NCBI GenBank assembly: GCA_035575095.1
Contig: DATLYF010000159.1
Location: 1 to 12,579, forward strand
DNA: 12,579 nucleotides
Reading direction: 5' to 3'
DNA from: DATLYF01 sp035575095
GTDB lineage: Bacteria; Pseudomonadota; Gammaproteobacteria; Competibacterales; Competibacteraceae
In this document: piece by piece, positions 11,122-12,579 of the stretch
Layout of the letters: each line of letters starts with the position of its first letter
Numbering within the stretch: the stretch's first letter is position 1
Program-made: the position numbers and the translations under genes
Notes under the pieces: generated by a model
What the model saw: the letters and a program-made list of their open reading frames with translations, nothing else
Databases searched by the model: none
Told to the model about the DNA's origin: nothing

Positions 11122-12447
11122 TCAGAGGTTCTTGGACGCTTTTCCCTGGACGATGCGATCCAGCATCATGGCGCAGAGGACGATGGCGATGCCCGCCAGC
11201 ATCCCTTTGCCGGTCTCCACGTGCTGCAGGGAGAACAGCACGTCGTAACCCAAGCCGCCGGCGCCGATCAGCGCCGCCACCACCACCATGGACAGGGACA
11301 TCATGATGCTCTGGTTGACTCCGGTCATGATGGAGGGGATGGCCAGCGGCAGCTCGGCCTTGAACAGCAGTTGTCGGGGACTGGCGCCGAAGGCCAGCAT
11401 GGCCTCGCGCACCTCTTCGGGCACCTGCATGATGCCGAGCGCGGTGAGGCGGATCATCGGCGGCAGGGCGAAGATCACCGTAGCCAGCACCGCCGGCGGC
11501 TTGCCCACCGAGAAGAAGGCGATGGCCGGGATCAGGTAGACAAAGCTGGGCATGGTCTGCATCACATCCATCACCGGCTTGAGCACGGTATAAACGGTCG
11601 GGCGCTTGGCGCAGAGGATGCCGAGCGGCAGGCCGACGACGATGCAGATGAAGGCCGACGCCCCCACCAGGGCGATGGTACTCATGGCCTTCTCCCAGAA
11701 CCCGAACAGCCCCAGGTAGGCGAGCGCCAGAGCGGTGAAGATCAGCACCCGCCGCCCGGCCAGGCGCCAGGCCAGCAAGCCGATGAGCAGCGCCATCACC
11801 GGCCAGGGCGTGCTCACCATGATCGCTTCGAGAAACTGGAGAATGCCGCGCACGCTCCAGGTGATGACATCGAACAGCCCGGCGAAGGCCTCGGTGGCCC
11901 AGTCGACCGCTTCGTCGATGCGCTCGGCGATGCTCTGCCCCCAGGTTTCATGGGCCGGGAACGCAGCCAGCAGCGCCGGCACCTCGGCGGCAGCAAAACG
12001 ATACACGGTCAGCCCGCCGGCGAAGGCATACAGCCCCAACCCCAGCAGGCCGCGGCCGGCCGAGCAGCCGATGGGGCCGCGCCCCGTGATGCGCCAGCGC
12101 TTGTAGTGGCCCTGGTAGACCGGGTTGGCGGCACAGCCGAGCAGGCCGCGCCCGGCCAGCAGCAGCGCCGCGCCGAGCGCAAGCAGCCCCGCCCCGCCCT
12201 CGGCGACGAGCAGACCGCGCAGCAGCGCGATGGCGGCCACGGCATCGGCGAGCAGTCCCAGCCAGAACAGCGACCACACGCCGCGCGCCGCCGCCCAGCA
12301 TGGGCCGATCAGCAGCGCCGCGCCATTGAGCCGCAGCCCGCGGCTGGCGAAGGCGCGCCGATAGTAGTGGGCGTTCTCACGGGCGAAGCTCTCCAGGCGC
12401 TGGCCGCCCTCGGCGCTGAGGTCGTGGGTCATCACTTCAGCTTGCAT
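11122..12447 (-). CDS. proW: Betaine ABC transporter permease (ProW-like) with N-terminal DUF2628-like extension
   Basis: Of 441 residues, the C-terminal ~230 are a BPD_transp_1 permease with several membrane helices (IALVGASAFICIVVGLPLGIL, LATVIFALPPMIRLTALGI, MMSLSMVVVAALIG). The EAA coupling loop, EAMLAFGASPRQLLFKAELPLAIP at 348-371, docks on the ATPase. The first ~125 residues differ from E. coli ProW: FARENAHYYRRAFASRGLRLNGAALLIGPCWAAARGVW at 21-58 followed by hydrophobic helices looks like a DUF2628 membrane domain. The start has GAGGAGGGG upstream and lies 12 nt after the ATPase stop. The unit imports compatible solutes under osmotic stress; the extension might sense or regulate. Confidence 0.9.
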   Translation of the reverse strand: MQAEVMTHDLSAEGGQRLESFARENAHYYRRAFASRGLRLNGAALLIGPCWAAARGVWSLFWLGLLADAVAAIALLRGLLVAEGGAGLLALGAALLLAGRGLLGCAANPVYQGHYKRWRITGRGPIGCSAGRGLLGLGLYAFAGGLTVYRFAAAEVPALLAAFPAHETWGQSIAERIDEAVDWATEAFAGLFDVITWSVRGILQFLEAIMVSTPWPVMALLIGLLAWRLAGRRVLIFTALALAYLGLFGFWEKAMSTIALVGASAFICIVVGLPLGILCAKRPTVYTVLKPVMDVMQTMPSFVYLIPAIAFFSVGKPPAVLATVIFALPPMIRLTALGIMQVPEEVREAMLAFGASPRQLLFKAELPLAIPSIMTGVNQSIMMSLSMVVVAALIGAGGLGYDVLFSLQHVETGKGMLAGIAIVLCAMMLDRIVQGKASKNL

Positions 12448-12459
12448 AGTCGCCCCTCC

Positions 12460-12579
12460 TCACTCGGCGTTGCGGATGCCGCGCACCAGGGCCTGGGGCG
12501 TGACCACCCCCACCAGCCGCCGGTCGTGGACGATGCGCACCGGGCGCGCCTGGCCCAGGGCCAGGGACACTAGGTGCTC
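12460..12579 (-). CDS. proV: Betaine ABC transporter ATP-binding protein, C-terminal end (partial)
   Basis: Only the last 39 residues are in the window: they read ...EHLVSLALGQARPVRIV and then VHDRRLVGVVTPQALVRGI, the pattern of the second half of a CBS domain. ProV/OpuAA-type ATPases end in CBS domains that regulate transport by ionic strength or nucleotides. The gene starts beyond the right edge. Its stop is 12 nt from the permease start, so it is the first gene of this operon. The Walker motifs are not visible here, so the call rests on the CBS end and on gene order. Confidence 0.75.
   Translation of the reverse strand, partial: EHLVSLALGQARPVRIVHDRRLVGVVTPQALVRGIRNAE

Noticed and set aside
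11221..12573. Long plus-strand open frame opposite proW
   Set aside because: Composition (His, Gln, Gly, Arg rich) is that of a GC-rich antisense shadow; proW on the minus strand has clear permease motifs.

Overview
The window is GC-rich throughout with bacterial gene organisation. It looks like a piece of a proteobacterial chromosome, most plausibly a gammaproteobacterium related to purple sulfur bacteria. That guess rests on the CARF-membrane protein, which resembles Cam1 (described from Allochromatium vinosum), together with a glycine-betaine (osmolyte) uptake operon. The lineage is inference and is not read from a marker gene.

Left edge (1-1030): a tRNA-like element on the minus strand is followed by a lone Mu-type phage virion-morphogenesis gene. 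Its stop overlaps the stop of a convergent small excalibur-domain gene. Next comes a ~63-codon stub that looks like the C-terminus of the type III-A CRISPR RAMP protein Csm5. This part reads as a recombination scar where the effector genes of a type III-A locus were lost or separated.

CRISPR accessory and adaptation island (1143-7200, all plus strand): an intact VapB-type antitoxin is followed by a truncated VapC toxin. Then come a terminator-like hairpin and a solitary decayed CRISPR repeat. A tight operon follows: csx16, a Card1/Can2-like CARF-nuclease gene, and a Cam1-like membrane-CARF gene. An AT-rich leader and a six-repeat, five-spacer array with 37-nt repeats come next. After a ~300-nt hairpin-rich gap lies cas2, cas1, a second cas1-like gene without recognisable catalytic residues, and a second cas2. 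No cas10, csm2-4 or cas6 is present in the window. The cyclic-oligoadenylate responders and the spacer-acquisition module are therefore here without the signal-making complex, which may lie elsewhere in the genome.

Envelope-stress style unit (7248-9067, minus strand): a secreted NTF2/SnoaL-like protein, an ECF sigma factor and a membrane anti-sigma factor form one operon. A good ECF-type promoter sits in front, which suggests autoregulation.

Right part (9099-12579, minus strand): an HSL/Aes-family alpha/beta hydrolase, a 28-nt palindrome, and then the betaine transporter genes: proX (substrate-binding), a proW-type permease with an N-terminal DUF2628-like extension, and the C-terminal CBS end of the proV-type ATPase, cut by the window edge.

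The most notable elements are the paired cas2-cas1-cas1'-cas2' adaptation cassette, the two predicted cA4-activated effectors packaged with a predicted ring nuclease, and the decay marks of the type III-A locus (csm5 stub, relic repeat, broken vapC).
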